Positions 21,965-31,695 of a stretch of DNA of 64,000 nucleotides are shown one piece after another. The translations under genes and the position numbers were made by a program. The stretch comes from Arenicola marina (Eukaryota; Annelida; Polychaeta; Arenicolidae), in assembly GCA_964019135.1 (NCBI GenBank), contig OZ025253.1, forward strand, positions 9,677,059-9,741,058, written 5' to 3'. Position 1 is the first letter of the stretch. Each line of letters begins with the position of its first letter. The notes beneath the pieces are model-generated. The model was given only the letters and a program-made list of their open reading frames with translations, was not told the origin of the DNA and did not search any database.

Positions 21965-23192
21965 ACCGTAACTGAACAACGTGAAGGAAACGTAGACATT
22001 GCAGAAACAATCAGCCATCGCCTCGCCGGGAAGCCTGTGACAACATGACGTAGTCACAGTCCCCAAGGGAGAGGGCGACGGTCCATGTGGAGAGACGCTG
22101 CGGAGCCATTTGATGTAGGAGCCGCATAGTAACAGAAAAACAAAAACAATTAACACCAAACCATAAAAGGAAGTGTAACGACTATCCAGGACGTGGGCGT
22201 TGGTGAACAACGCCGTCTGCGGAGTGTGAGCTGGAAAGAAGAGAAAGGTTCGCGTAGTGATGGATTCTCATGCGGCAAGCGGTACCGCTTGGCGAACGCC
22301 AGCCGATCTGGAACCGACAGAGACTCTGAGGAGAGAAAGAAAAGTGCAGTAGCCGCCCAATACCCGGGGCCTGGCTTTCTCACTTTGAGCTCCCGGGAGG
22401 GTGGTATCTGCACAGTGTGTGAGCCCCCCCCACCCCGTAAAAGGGTAAAAAGGTGACCCAGGACATATGTACTTTCTGACTTGAAGCCTGGATAAATCAA
22501 AGAGCTCCCAGGGGGTGGTTTCTTTCAAAGATGCGACGGCCCCACCGTAAAAGAGTGTAAAAGTGTACAGATAAGCCGCAAATGTGCGACAAAATTTGTC
22601 AACAGGACAACAATCCACTTTCAGACCCGAAGCCTGGATAAACCAAAGTGCTCCCAGGGGGCGGTTTCTTCCAAAGAAGCGACGGCCCCACCGTAAAAGA
22701 GTGTAAAAGTGTATGGATACGCGCAAATGTGCGACAAAAGTTGTCAACAGGACAAAAATCCACTTTAGACCTGAAGCCTGTAAAAACCAAAGAGCTCCCA
22801 GGGGGCGGTTTCTTCCAAAGAAGCGACGGCCCCACCGTAAAAGAGTGTAAAAGTGTATAGATACGCCGCAAATGTGCGACAAAAATTGTCAACAGGACAA
22901 AACCCACTTTCAGACCCGAAGCCTGGATAAACCAAAGAGCTCCCAGGGAGCGGTTTCTTCCACAGAAGCGACGGCCCCACCGTAAAAGAGTGTAAAAGTG
23001 TATAGATACACCGCAAATGTGCGGCAAAAACAACAAAAACCTTGTAAAAGGGGTATAAAGAGCGCCCCAAAACACGCCGCTAATGTCGGCCAATATAGCT
23101 ACCGCCTATACAGGCACCCCTGAAGGCCAAGTACCAATACTACTGAAGCCGGGTACCTCGGGCCACGCTTACTGGGCCACGCTCACAGAGCG
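21331..23192 (-). repeat. Unit 4 of the tandem leader array, outermost, incomplete
   Basis: It holds the gag piece, leader, a shorter C-run (about 22425), about four 145-bp copies with more divergence, and the start of the CG-rich segment. Similarity stops at about 23192 inside that segment, marking the array edge. Confidence 0.85.
22478..23050 (-). repeat. 145-bp subrepeat array, about four copies (unit 4)
   Basis: Same unit, with private changes such as a missing base pair near 22722 and ACTTGAAGCC at the first start. Confidence 0.88.
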
Positions 23193-24660
23193 CCATAAAA
23201 CATATAGCCAGAAAGAAGCAAAACACAAATCATTGTTAATCGCGCAGGGAAACAGGTGAAATATGGAAAACCTTATAAAAAATAGCGAAAAACGGACATG
23301 AATACTGGCCAAAGTGGGTCTGAAATGAACCAACATAAGCCAAAGATAAAAAGCACAGACGATACCTCGAAGATGTCTCAGTAAAAGAAGAATTGCGCTC
23401 CGCTGCTTATCAGTCAACTTAGATATAACACTGAACTTCCTCAGAGACAAAAACAGACACGCCCAAACAAACAGGACACAGAAAGAGCACGAATGTGCGA
23501 GCGTGAAATATTAACACGTCTTCCTTGCTCGGGAGAGATGTCGTCTGTGTTTGAATACCCGTGGATTTAGACCCCGGCTGCAGCCGAAGAAAAAATACCG
23601 CGATCGCGCGAGTCACAAAATCGACCGCAGAATTTCGCTGTCGAATTTATGGGAGCTGAGTGTCGGCTGCGACCAAGGGCCGTCACCCGAGGCGTCTACT
23701 GTTTCAATCTCCATTGCAGTCTCCATTGTAAAACCGGTCATATGGTCAGTTGTTAACTGAGTGCTCGTCGCGAATGGCCGCTTGGCATCTTGCGTGCCAT
23801 AATTGCTATCGTTTAGCGCTGCTGAGAGGCGTTGATAAGAAGTATTTCTCGCGCATTGAAGATCTTCCCGTTTCTCTCCGCTCATTACAAATTTCTTCCT
23901 AGTGCATGTTACTTCATGTTATTTATTAACATTCGCCAGTTAGGTGAATACTACGGATAGTGGCATCAATACGATCACGCGGACAATCTTTTCCCCCGGC
24001 TGTTTGTCGAGCGCAATTACCAATAACTTGCCTGTGTTTTCAGAGGTATTTCCTGACACATCTCTATGTCAAATTGCAAACTGCGCAAATCTTGATTCTG
24101 CAATTTCGTTCATAATTATATTACTCTTCACCATCTTCAGCAACTTACAGCTTGCACAAATGTTAACTACTGTCGCAAAATTATTGTTATATGCAAGACA
24201 GTCTCAGTTTTCTTCTCTTAGATGATTCCGTAATATGGGCAGCAGCGCCTGATGGTCTCCATATTGTAGCTCCTTGTTTCTTCGTGGCCTGTTGGGAGTT
24301 GCGAATGAATGATGATGCTTTTTATGAACGTACCTTCCACGATTTGAAATGTAAAAACATTCACAATACCTGAGCATCACTGGCTTTTTTCTTGTTCTGC
24401 AGTAAATACTGCAGCTGCAGGGGCTGGTTTAGTTTCCAGTGGAAGTTTAACTAGCAATCTGCTGATCTATAGTCAATCTACCAATACATTAGACCAAAGA
24501 GGTGATCCTTCTAGCCGGGGAGAGTAGGAATGGTTTCCTCACTACTACAGAGATAAACTAATTATATACATTAAACCTGTCTATATAGCAACTTTCCAAA
24601 TGAAGTACGCTTTTCAAACTGTTTCGGATAAATATCCTTGACATAGTAAGGGGGGGGGTA
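23193..24660. other. Single-copy-looking flank, no supported gene
   Basis: No repeat relation to the rest of the window was seen. The only frame of note is described separately (23613-23885). Confidence 0.5.
23613..23885 (-). CDS. Unassigned 90-residue ORF, doubtful
   Basis: The minus-strand frame from the ATG at 23885 (MSGEKREDLQ) has a varied, non-repetitive composition and could be a first coding exon. The sequence is not recognised. No good donor with matching continuation was found, and the start context is weak. It may be chance. Confidence 0.2.
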   Translation of the reverse strand: MSGEKREDLQCARNTSYQRLSAALNDSNYGTQDAKRPFATSTQLTTDHMTGFTMETAMEIETVDASGDGPWSQPTLSSHKFDSEILRSIL

Positions 24661-24666
24661 ACCATT

Positions 24667-24923
24667 ATGGGACGTGTCTCCCACAGCCACAGCCACAGCC
24701 ACAGCCACAGCCACAGCCAAAGCCACAGCCACAGCCACAGCCACAGCCACCGCCACCGCCACCGCCACCGCCACCGCCACAGCCACGGCCACAGCCACAA
24801 CCACAGCCACAGCCACAGCCACAGCCACAGCCACAACCACAGCCACAGCCACAACCACAGCCACAGCCACAGCCACAACCACCACCACAGCCCCCGCCAC
24901 AGCCACGGCCACCACCACAGCCA
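24667..24923. repeat. CCACAG hexamer microsatellite with CCACCG and CCACAA variants
   Basis: About 42 hexamer copies. Every frame is open (His-Ser, Thr-Ala, Trp-Leu types), which explains the long ORFs here. It abuts the AAAATGTCCGCCC phrase of a foldback inverted repeat. Confidence 0.95.
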
Positions 24924-25085
24924 AAATGTCCGCCCACTGCAGGGTTTCTTTGTCACATGATTAGCTGTATATGCCTATCATTTCTTGCTATATCATGAGC
25001 TGCCCATTTAGCTCAGTATCTTCAGTAGAGCGCTTGACTTGGCCGCTCTGGAACTGAGAGCCTAACGGTACGCGACTTCATAAAT
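24918..25085 (-). mobile_element. Second fragment of the foldback element
   Basis: From AAAATGTCCGCCCACTGCAG onward the sequence matches the reverse complement of about 14550-14705, including TATATCATGAGC and CCTAACGGTACGCG. Only one partial TIR unit remains, directly joined to the CCACAG array. An A-box-like TAGCTCAGT plus AGTAGAGCGC lies at about 25008-25034, but no matching B-box was seen. Confidence 0.85.
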
Positions 25086-25299
25086 ATATACTTCATAAAT
25101 ATATATTTTAGATTTCTATATTTCTTATTGTTTGAATAATTTGAATTCTCTAATTCTGTGATTAGGGTTGGGTATTCGTTGTATATATTGTTCTTGTTGC
25201 AATAGTTCGCTCCAACAACTTCACGATGGGTGCTAATGTTCCTCTGTGACTCATATGAAGCAAGCACAACCATGGGGTTACCGATATACCGATGATCAG
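25086..25299. other. Short AT-rich stretch, no feature
   Basis: Nothing was recognised between the foldback fragment and repeat family A. Confidence 0.5.
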
Positions 25300-26225
25300 G
25301 TAGATGTAGTGAGCTCATGCGTCATCAAGAATGGTCGGTTTTACTTAACATACCCTACTTTAGGGAAGCGACAATGAAACTCGCGGCCGCCTTATCGTTG
25401 CGTAGGCGCATGAGTAGAAGACGTATGACATAGTAAAGGGTGATCAATCGTGTTTGAAAAGGAATGACATATGCGGACCTATATTTAGACAAATCAACCG
25501 AGTAACCCACCACTATAAGTACTCGTACTTTTGTGCTTGTACTTTTTTGTATTACCAACCTCTTTTCATGTCGAATGAGTATATTCTGGCTAGAATTTAA
25601 ATCCTGAAAGCCTGTGGGATTTGCAAAGAGTAGCAAATTTGTTCACCGAAGTAGAAGTTGGTGGCCAACTTTATATCCATGCGCGCCTGTTTGCTGTTCG
25701 GTATTCTGTGTGATGTCGATCGCGACTCGCTAGGAAGTCCCCGTGATAAAATAGAAAGCGCAGTTTCATGTTGAAATTGTTGTTTTACAGACTCAACGAG
25801 ATATAAAACATATGATTAGGCCAATTCACCCATATGTCCTTGGCACCACGGTTCCATATGGAGCAGAGTTAAGTTCTAAATATATAAAATACTAACTGGA
25901 CACAGATTGGTTATGCCAGAACGAAACGAGAATATTGCCCATGTTTCACTTCATGGTAACTGTTAAGACTTGGAAACTACTGGATAATGCTTCGCGTTGA
26001 CCCATGTAGCAGAAAGCCTTCCCGGGGGCCAAAGAATTGCATGCTTGTACCGAAATCGTATGCAGCACACGTGCTATCCTAACAAATGTACCTCCTTATG
26101 TAGCGACTAGCAGCTGTAACAACTTTCCAAGCACCTCCTCAATTGTGCAGGTCAATTAGACGACAACAAATAGCAGCTGATGTTTTCAACGGATTTTATT
26201 TGGCGATATATATATATATAATTAA
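25300..26225. repeat. Dispersed repeat family A, longest copy
   Basis: Module 1 (about 25310-25535) matches 3170-3490 and 51148-51290. Module 2 (about 25545-25815, with CCTGAAAGCCTGTGGG and TTCGGTATTCTGTGTGATGT) matches 41150-41420 and, inverted, 51985-52170. Module 3 (about 26110-26222, ending GGATTTTATTTGGCGATATA) matches 51580-51665. No ORF was seen. Confidence 0.75.
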
Positions 26226-26490
26226 CTGGAACCATATGTACTATTGCGATTTCTATATTTTAGTTTCTAAAAGGATCGTATGTTCACATCATATATACAT
26301 TTAGGCGACCTAAACGTTCGCAGCCTTCCGCTATAATTATTCATCAATAACACTTGGTCAGGAACGGAGTATAATAGTTACATGTTCATATATATCGATT
26401 ATTGACCAAGAACTGTCTTACATTAGGCTGCAAGCGGCATTATTAGACTCCCAATCTCGCATTCCAGCAGGCGAAACCCATACGAATTTT
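26226..26490. other. Noncoding spacer
   Basis: No feature was recognised. Confidence 0.5.
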
Positions 26491-26494
26491 TTTT

Positions 26495-27090
26495 TACTCA
26501 GTATCCCACACACAAATACATACTTGTTATTAACTTAGTATCCCATGTACAATAACATACTAGCGCGTTTTTAACCTTAGTATCTCATTCACAAATACAT
26601 GTTTGTTGTTATTAACTTTGTATCCCACACACAAATACATAGTTGTTATATATATTAACTTGGCATTTCATACATGAATACATACTTGTTATTAACTTAG
26701 TATCCCACACACAAATACACACTTGTTATTAACTTAGTATCCCATATACAAATACATACTAGCGTGTTTTTAACCTTAGTATCTCATTCACAAATACATG
26801 TTTGTTGTTATTAACTTTGCATCCCACACACAAATACATACTTGTTATTAACTTAGTATCCCATATACAAATACATGCTTGTTATTAACTTTGTATCCCC
26901 CACACAAATACATAGTTGTTATTAACTTGGTATTTCATACATGAATACATACTTGTTATTAACTTAGTATCCTATACGTAAATACATACTAGTTGTTGTT
27001 AAGTTAATATCTCATTCACAAATGCATGTTTGTTGGTATTAACTGTTTTATCCCACAGACAGATACATACTTGTTGTTATTAACTTTTCG
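26495..27090. repeat. About 37-bp tandem repeat, roughly 15 copies
   Basis: The unit is of the form TTATTAACTTAGTATCCCAC followed by ACACAAATACATACTTG. Three flavours (CCCACACAC, CTCATTCAC, TTTCATACATG) recur in order, suggesting a higher-order period of several units. Confidence 0.88.
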
Positions 27091-29187
27091 TAAAGGGGAA
27101 ACATTAAATATGTATAAATACATTTTTGAATTCAGTGACATTTTTCACGGCATCCGTGTCGCAAATCTTCACATGTTGTGTGAAAAGGATTTGCAGCAGT
27201 TTATCTCCATTATGGATTTTTATTAATTATACACCATCATTAGTAGATGTGGGAAGACAACCAAAATATAGTTTTTGAAAGACGTCATGTGGCACATACA
27301 CTGCCTACATTCGTCGGCCTGTAGATTTGGAGCCCGTGACCTTAACAACGTTCTAATATAAAGCAGCCCTTAATATCGTCTATTGTTAACAGATTATACA
27401 TTACAGGTATTACTAATTTATCAATAATTAAACACAATCAACAACTATCCCCGGATCGACAGGAATAAACGTTCAATGCGGGCGTTCTGCACATTTTTGA
27501 AATATATGCATTTTGTAGTAATGCCTCTAGTGCACAGAGTATTAAATATTACACAATTTGTGTCTACATGAATTTAAGCATCTAATATCAGGCGGTATAT
27601 TAATACTATGAAATATCGTACATTTCGTGCCAGCATGAATTTAAACATTTCATATCAGGCAGTATATTAATCTTCAATTTTGAAATATATGCGTTTTGTA
27701 CTCAATTTCGTGGCGCACAAAACTTTAAATATTGTACAATGTATGTAAAGATCTACATCTAATGTATGATTGTGCATGCCACACAATTATATAACGCTAT
27801 TAGAAGTCACTCAAGTTGGTTGGCGTTGTCATCACCTGGAAAACGTACGCATATATATCCACTGATGATCATTACGTTATAACATTTAGTAGCTAAAAGA
27901 AGTTTCTGACCGGATCCCAGCTAGCAATGCATTATCGGCCCTACGTTGGCGTAGGGTTGGCAGACATACCGTGCGTGTGCCAACGTCGAAACAATGTAAC
28001 GCCGACTAGTACACGCGCTCGGTATCCAACCGTTGGTGCGAACACATTGGATTATAGTTGTTTCGTGGTCTGCATGCGCTCATGCCCTACGTGCCACACA
28101 CAGCGCCATCTAGTGAGTGGATCGACCACGTGAGTTGTCCGGCAGACATTTTTAGGAGAGCACCTGTCTGCTTAAAATTATCGGGACGATTTCCGGGAAA
28201 TTTGCTAGTTTGAATAAGTATGTCGCTTTATAGCCATGTCATATGCGATTCCTAATAGTTTTAGAATTGTCATATCATGTTGTGCACTGATTCTGATGAT
28301 ACCTGTGACTGTGGTTGTGTGAAAAAAATAAGAGTCAAGTGAACTCGACACTCGGCGTGGTCTTGCCTAGCCTGAATGTTCAGACGTTAGCCAACCGTTT
28401 GACAGTCTGATGATTACTGTAACAGTGTAAGTGTCAGGACTGTAATGTCTAACTTTCACTCTAGGTCTTGCCACTCTGGTCTCTACATCTCTTGCCGAGT
28501 CTTGGTTGATTTTACATTTTAAATTAACGATCTACAATATTGATTTTTTTTTATCTCATCAACGTTTTTGATGATGTCATCTTAATAATGTATACAGTTG
28601 TGGAAGCCTCTTTGAAGCTCTGCCGCCTTATAAAGTGCTGTCTTGTTGCGGTTAAACCAGTTTCATAAGTTTACTACAGACATAACTTTGTAAGCCCAAA
28701 CTTGATGATGTCAAGCCAAAGTTTTGACATATTTTATAATTTGTTACATGCCATGGTTTTGTTTGGGTTAATAACTCTATATGTTTTACATTTTTAGCTG
28801 TCTGTATTATCAGTCATAGCAAACAGCCCAAACTTAAAATGTGTATGAACAGAGTTAAAAGCTAGGTTTGTCAAAAAATAGGACCTTTACTCCCAGCATC
28901 CACCATATGGTGATCAAGGTAATCTGGTAATTGTTCTGTTGGATCTGCATTCCCTTCCCCTTCATGATCTGTCAAGCTTTTTGATCAGATGATAGATATT
29001 TCTATGGTAAATACGTACGTCACAGTAATGATCAGATGAATATTGAATTATGAGGTCCAGATATTTTAGAAGTACTAGAGATATATCATATTAGTTAGGC
29101 TACTGCATGATCAGTTAAAATCAAAACTGTGTATATCTAGTTATAGAAGAAAATATTGCATTATTTCTTTTTTTACAGTCAGTTACA
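27091..29187. other. Noncoding region upstream of the transposase gene
   Basis: It contains short duplicated phrases (TGCGTTTTGTA-type and TAAACATTTCATATCAGGC near 27570-27665) and the GTTGGC cluster at 27810-28060. A pyrimidine tract ending TTTTTTTTACAG at 29163-29178 looks like a splice acceptor just before the transposase ATG, so a 5' UTR exon probably lies in this stretch. Confidence 0.5.
27810..28060. promoter_or_regulatory. Cluster of GTTGGC/GCCAAC motifs, left
   Basis: Four copies occur within about 180 bp: GGTTGGCGTTG, ACGTTGGCGTAGG, GGGTTGGCAG and GTGCCAACGTCG. A similar cluster lies at 36630-36815. Such subterminal clusters are typical transposase-binding regions of CACTA-type elements; that role is inferred here. 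Confidence 0.35.
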
Positions 29188-31233
29188 ATGGCAAACTCTC
29201 AGGGTTATTCTTACTGGTCTAAGAGAAGGCGGGTACAAACAAATGTCGCCAATAGCGTAGAGATTATTCAAAATCATAGTGTACCCCATATTATATCCTC
29301 TTGTGTGGTATCACATAGCTTTGGAAATGAAAGACAACCCTGTGATGCTGCAATAAATATCCAGCCAAGAGCTGATAATGATATCCAAGCCGAAAATGAG
29401 GATTCAGAGTTTGAAAGGGAGAAAGCCTGTCAAATAAATCCAGAAACTGAAGAGAATAATTGGAGGGCTGATCATGCTGATGAAGACAGTGAATCAGATG
29501 ATGAGCTTTTTGATTTTGAACTGAGAGAAGAACTCAGGGAATGGGCTTGCAAATTTTCCATTTCTTTAGTCGCTACTTCTAGTTTATTAGAAATCTTGAA
29601 AGCTTACTTTCCAGACTTGCCAAAAGATGCAAGAACTCTTCTTGGCACTGCACAAGCATGTCATATAAGAGAAACTGCTGGAGGATTATATCACCATGTA
29701 GGCATTGCAAAAGCAGTTGTTTCATACCTGGACTCAATGAGTGATTTAATTCCTCAACATGTGGAAAAGTTTTCGCTTCAGATAAACATTGATGGCCTTC
29801 CTCTTTTTAAAAGCTCCAATTCTCAATTTTGGCCTATCCTTGGTCTCATTGAGGAGTTGCCTGAAAGGCAGCCTTTCCTGATCGGTATATATTATGGAAC
29901 GTCTAAGCCTACTTCAGTTGATGGCTTTGTACAAGAATTTGTGGATGAGATGTTACTTCTGGAAGAAAATGGTATCCGATACAATAATGTACAGTATCAG
30001 TTAGCTATTTCAGCATTTGTTTGCGATGCTCCAGCACGTGCATTTATTAAAAGAGTAAAAGGTCACTCCGGTTATTCTGGATGTGAGAAGTGTCACCAGT
30101 CTGGGGTTCATACTGGAACAAAAATGACGTTTCCTGAAGTTAATGCAGCTAGTAGAACTGATATTCAGTTTGACGAACTCTCTGATCATGACCATCATTT
30201 AGGCCTTTCACCCCTTTCGCAACTGTCTGTTGGAATGGTCACCCAGTTCCCACTGGACTACATGCATCTGGTATGCCTAGGTGTGACACGAAGACTGATC
30301 CTCTTGTGGATGAAAGGATCCTTGGCCTTCAGGATAGGAAATCGACTTGTGAATGAGATCAGTGAAAAATTACTTGCATTTGTCGGTCATGTTCCAAGGG
30401 AATTTGCTCGGAAACCTAGGAGCTTTCATGAAATAAGCAGATGGAAAGCTAGTGAACTCCGGCAATTCTTGTTGTACACTGGTCCTGTTGCCCTGAAGGG
30501 TTCTCTGTCTGATGAGTTGTATAATAATTTTCTCCTACTCATGTGTGGCATATCACTTCTGTTGAGTCCCACTCTATGTGTTGTTTATGCTGATTATGCT
30601 AATGATCTCTTGATTGCATTTGTCACTCATTTTTCAGCATTATATGGTGTAGATAATGTGGTGTACAATATTCATAATCTTGTACATTTGGCAGCAGATG
30701 CCAAAAAATATGGCTCTTTGGACAACATCTCAAGTTTTCCCTTTGAAAATTATCTTGGAATGTTGAAAAAAACCATTCGAAAACCACATCAGGCAATTCA
30801 GCAAGTAGTCAGGCGACTATCAGAAGGGAAACAGTTTAGGGCCAAAAAGAAACCGCGAACTGTAGGTCGTTTACATATCAGTGGCCCTTTAATCAATGGT
30901 TTAAATGCCTGTAATCAGTATAGGTCCATAATGGTTCACGATTTCTACATATCATCTAAAAATGGTGATAACTGTGTAGGTGTTGGATCTGATATCTTCC
31001 TAGTCAGAAATATTATTTCTCAGAATCATGCTTATCATCTTGTTGCAAATAAGGTTACAAGAAAAGAAGATTTTTTTCTTTACCCTTGTCATTCTGGGTT
31101 ACTGGGTATCTATACTATTCTTGACATATCTGAGAACATGCAACTTGTGTCACTAGATGATGTTTGTAAAAAGTACACATTGCTACCATATGGACGTTTG
31201 CATGTGGCAGTTCCTCTCTTGCATACACGTTAA
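29188..31233 (+). CDS. DDE-type transposase, CACTA/EnSpm (CMC, Transposase_21-like)
   Basis: A 681-residue frame with no lesions runs from the first ATG after a splice-acceptor-like tract to TAA. Residues 1-110 are variable, with an acidic patch (about 85-110). The conserved part starts at about 145. NIDGLPLFKSSNSQFWPILG (about 200-219) gives the first candidate catalytic aspartate, D202. A zinc-ribbon-like GYSGCEKC lies at 295-302. FPLDYMHLVCLG (354-365) gives D357, and SSFPFENYLG (515-524) gives E520. Other landmarks are FVCDAPARAFIK, EFARKPRS, RWKASELRQFLLYTGPV and HNLVHLAAD. This order matches animal genes of the Transposase_21 type as I know them. The frame is intact and could be active or domesticated. 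The same-strand DUF4806-type gene starts 460 bp downstream. Superfamily naming is recognition-based. Confidence 0.7.
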   Translation: MANSQGYSYWSKRRRVQTNVANSVEIIQNHSVPHIISSCVVSHSFGNERQPCDAAINIQPRADNDIQAENEDSEFEREKACQINPETEENNWRADHADEDSESDDELFDFELREELREWACKFSISLVATSSLLEILKAYFPDLPKDARTLLGTAQACHIRETAGGLYHHVGIAKAVVSYLDSMSDLIPQHVEKFSLQINIDGLPLFKSSNSQFWPILGLIEELPERQPFLIGIYYGTSKPTSVDGFVQEFVDEMLLLEENGIRYNNVQYQLAISAFVCDAPARAFIKRVKGHSGYSGCEKCHQSGVHTGTKMTFPEVNAASRTDIQFDELSDHDHHLGLSPLSQLSVGMVTQFPLDYMHLVCLGVTRRLILLWMKGSLAFRIGNRLVNEISEKLLAFVGHVPREFARKPRSFHEISRWKASELRQFLLYTGPVALKGSLSDELYNNFLLLMCGISLLLSPTLCVVYADYANDLLIAFVTHFSALYGVDNVVYNIHNLVHLAADAKKYGSLDNISSFPFENYLGMLKKTIRKPHQAIQQVVRRLSEGKQFRAKKKPRTVGRLHISGPLINGLNACNQYRSIMVHDFYISSKNGDNCVGVGSDIFLVRNIISQNHAYHLVANKVTRKEDFFLYPCHSGLLGIYTILDISENMQLVSLDDVCKKYTLLPYGRLHVAVPLLHTR

Positions 31234-31695
31234 CAGTGTAACTGCCTTAAAATGAAGCTTATATGTATGTGTCTGTTTATTGTTCAAATGTTGTCATGTG
31301 CATTGCCCTCCGATCACTCACTTGTATATCCTGGGGGCTTGTGTAGACCGTTTCAAATTACTTAACATATAGCATGTACATATGGTTGAAGTGTAATTAG
31401 CATTTGTGTGGGACCAGTAGACAATGTCTTGTATTTAACCCATGCACCTGTATGATATTGTCACGGTCGTTACAAGCCACAATTAACAGCCCAAATCAAT
31501 CACTCAATTTATCAATACATATGTGACTGTTGTTTTCTCCTGTTTATTTGGAAGGCCCAGTAGGGACTTAATTAGTATGTGTGTGTTAATTGTCATCAAA
31601 TCAGTGCATATCTGCAAGCAGCATGTACGTAACATATCAGCCTACCGGTATATATATATATATGTGGTTAGTACATCATCAGTTGTAGATAAAAG
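31234..31695. other. Spacer between transposase and DUF4806-type gene
   Basis: Contains a TA run near 31650. It may hold the 3' UTR of the transposase gene or a 5' UTR of the next; no signal decides. Confidence 0.4.

Larger units (their letters stand above)
7936..23192 (-). mobile_element. DIRS/Ngaro-like (tyrosine-recombinase-type) retrotransposon locus with tandemly repeated 5' end
   Basis: Read on the minus strand, the locus starts at about 23192 with four head-to-tail copies of a leader plus gag N-terminus. The innermost copy then continues into full gag (10415-9273) and pol (9288-7936). The RT/RNase H style (FRLIHHLSYPEG, LPMGL, FTDASG) and the gag zinc-binding region match DIRS/Ngaro-type elements in my knowledge. 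No tyrosine recombinase domain is present: the element is cut at about 7936, after the RNase H start. A foreign element (10463-14944) splits the leader of the innermost copy. The right boundary is judged from the loss of similarity at 23192, where other units continue with a CACGCCCCAGG run. Confidence 0.75.

Noticed and set aside
24558..24964. Long ORFs encoding His-Ser, Thr-Ala, Trp-Leu or Gly-Cys repeats
   Set aside because: They are the readings of the CCACAG microsatellite; every frame is open.
27927..28133. 68-residue ORF upstream of the transposase
   Set aside because: No splice support or recognisable domain; it overlaps the GTTGGC cluster.
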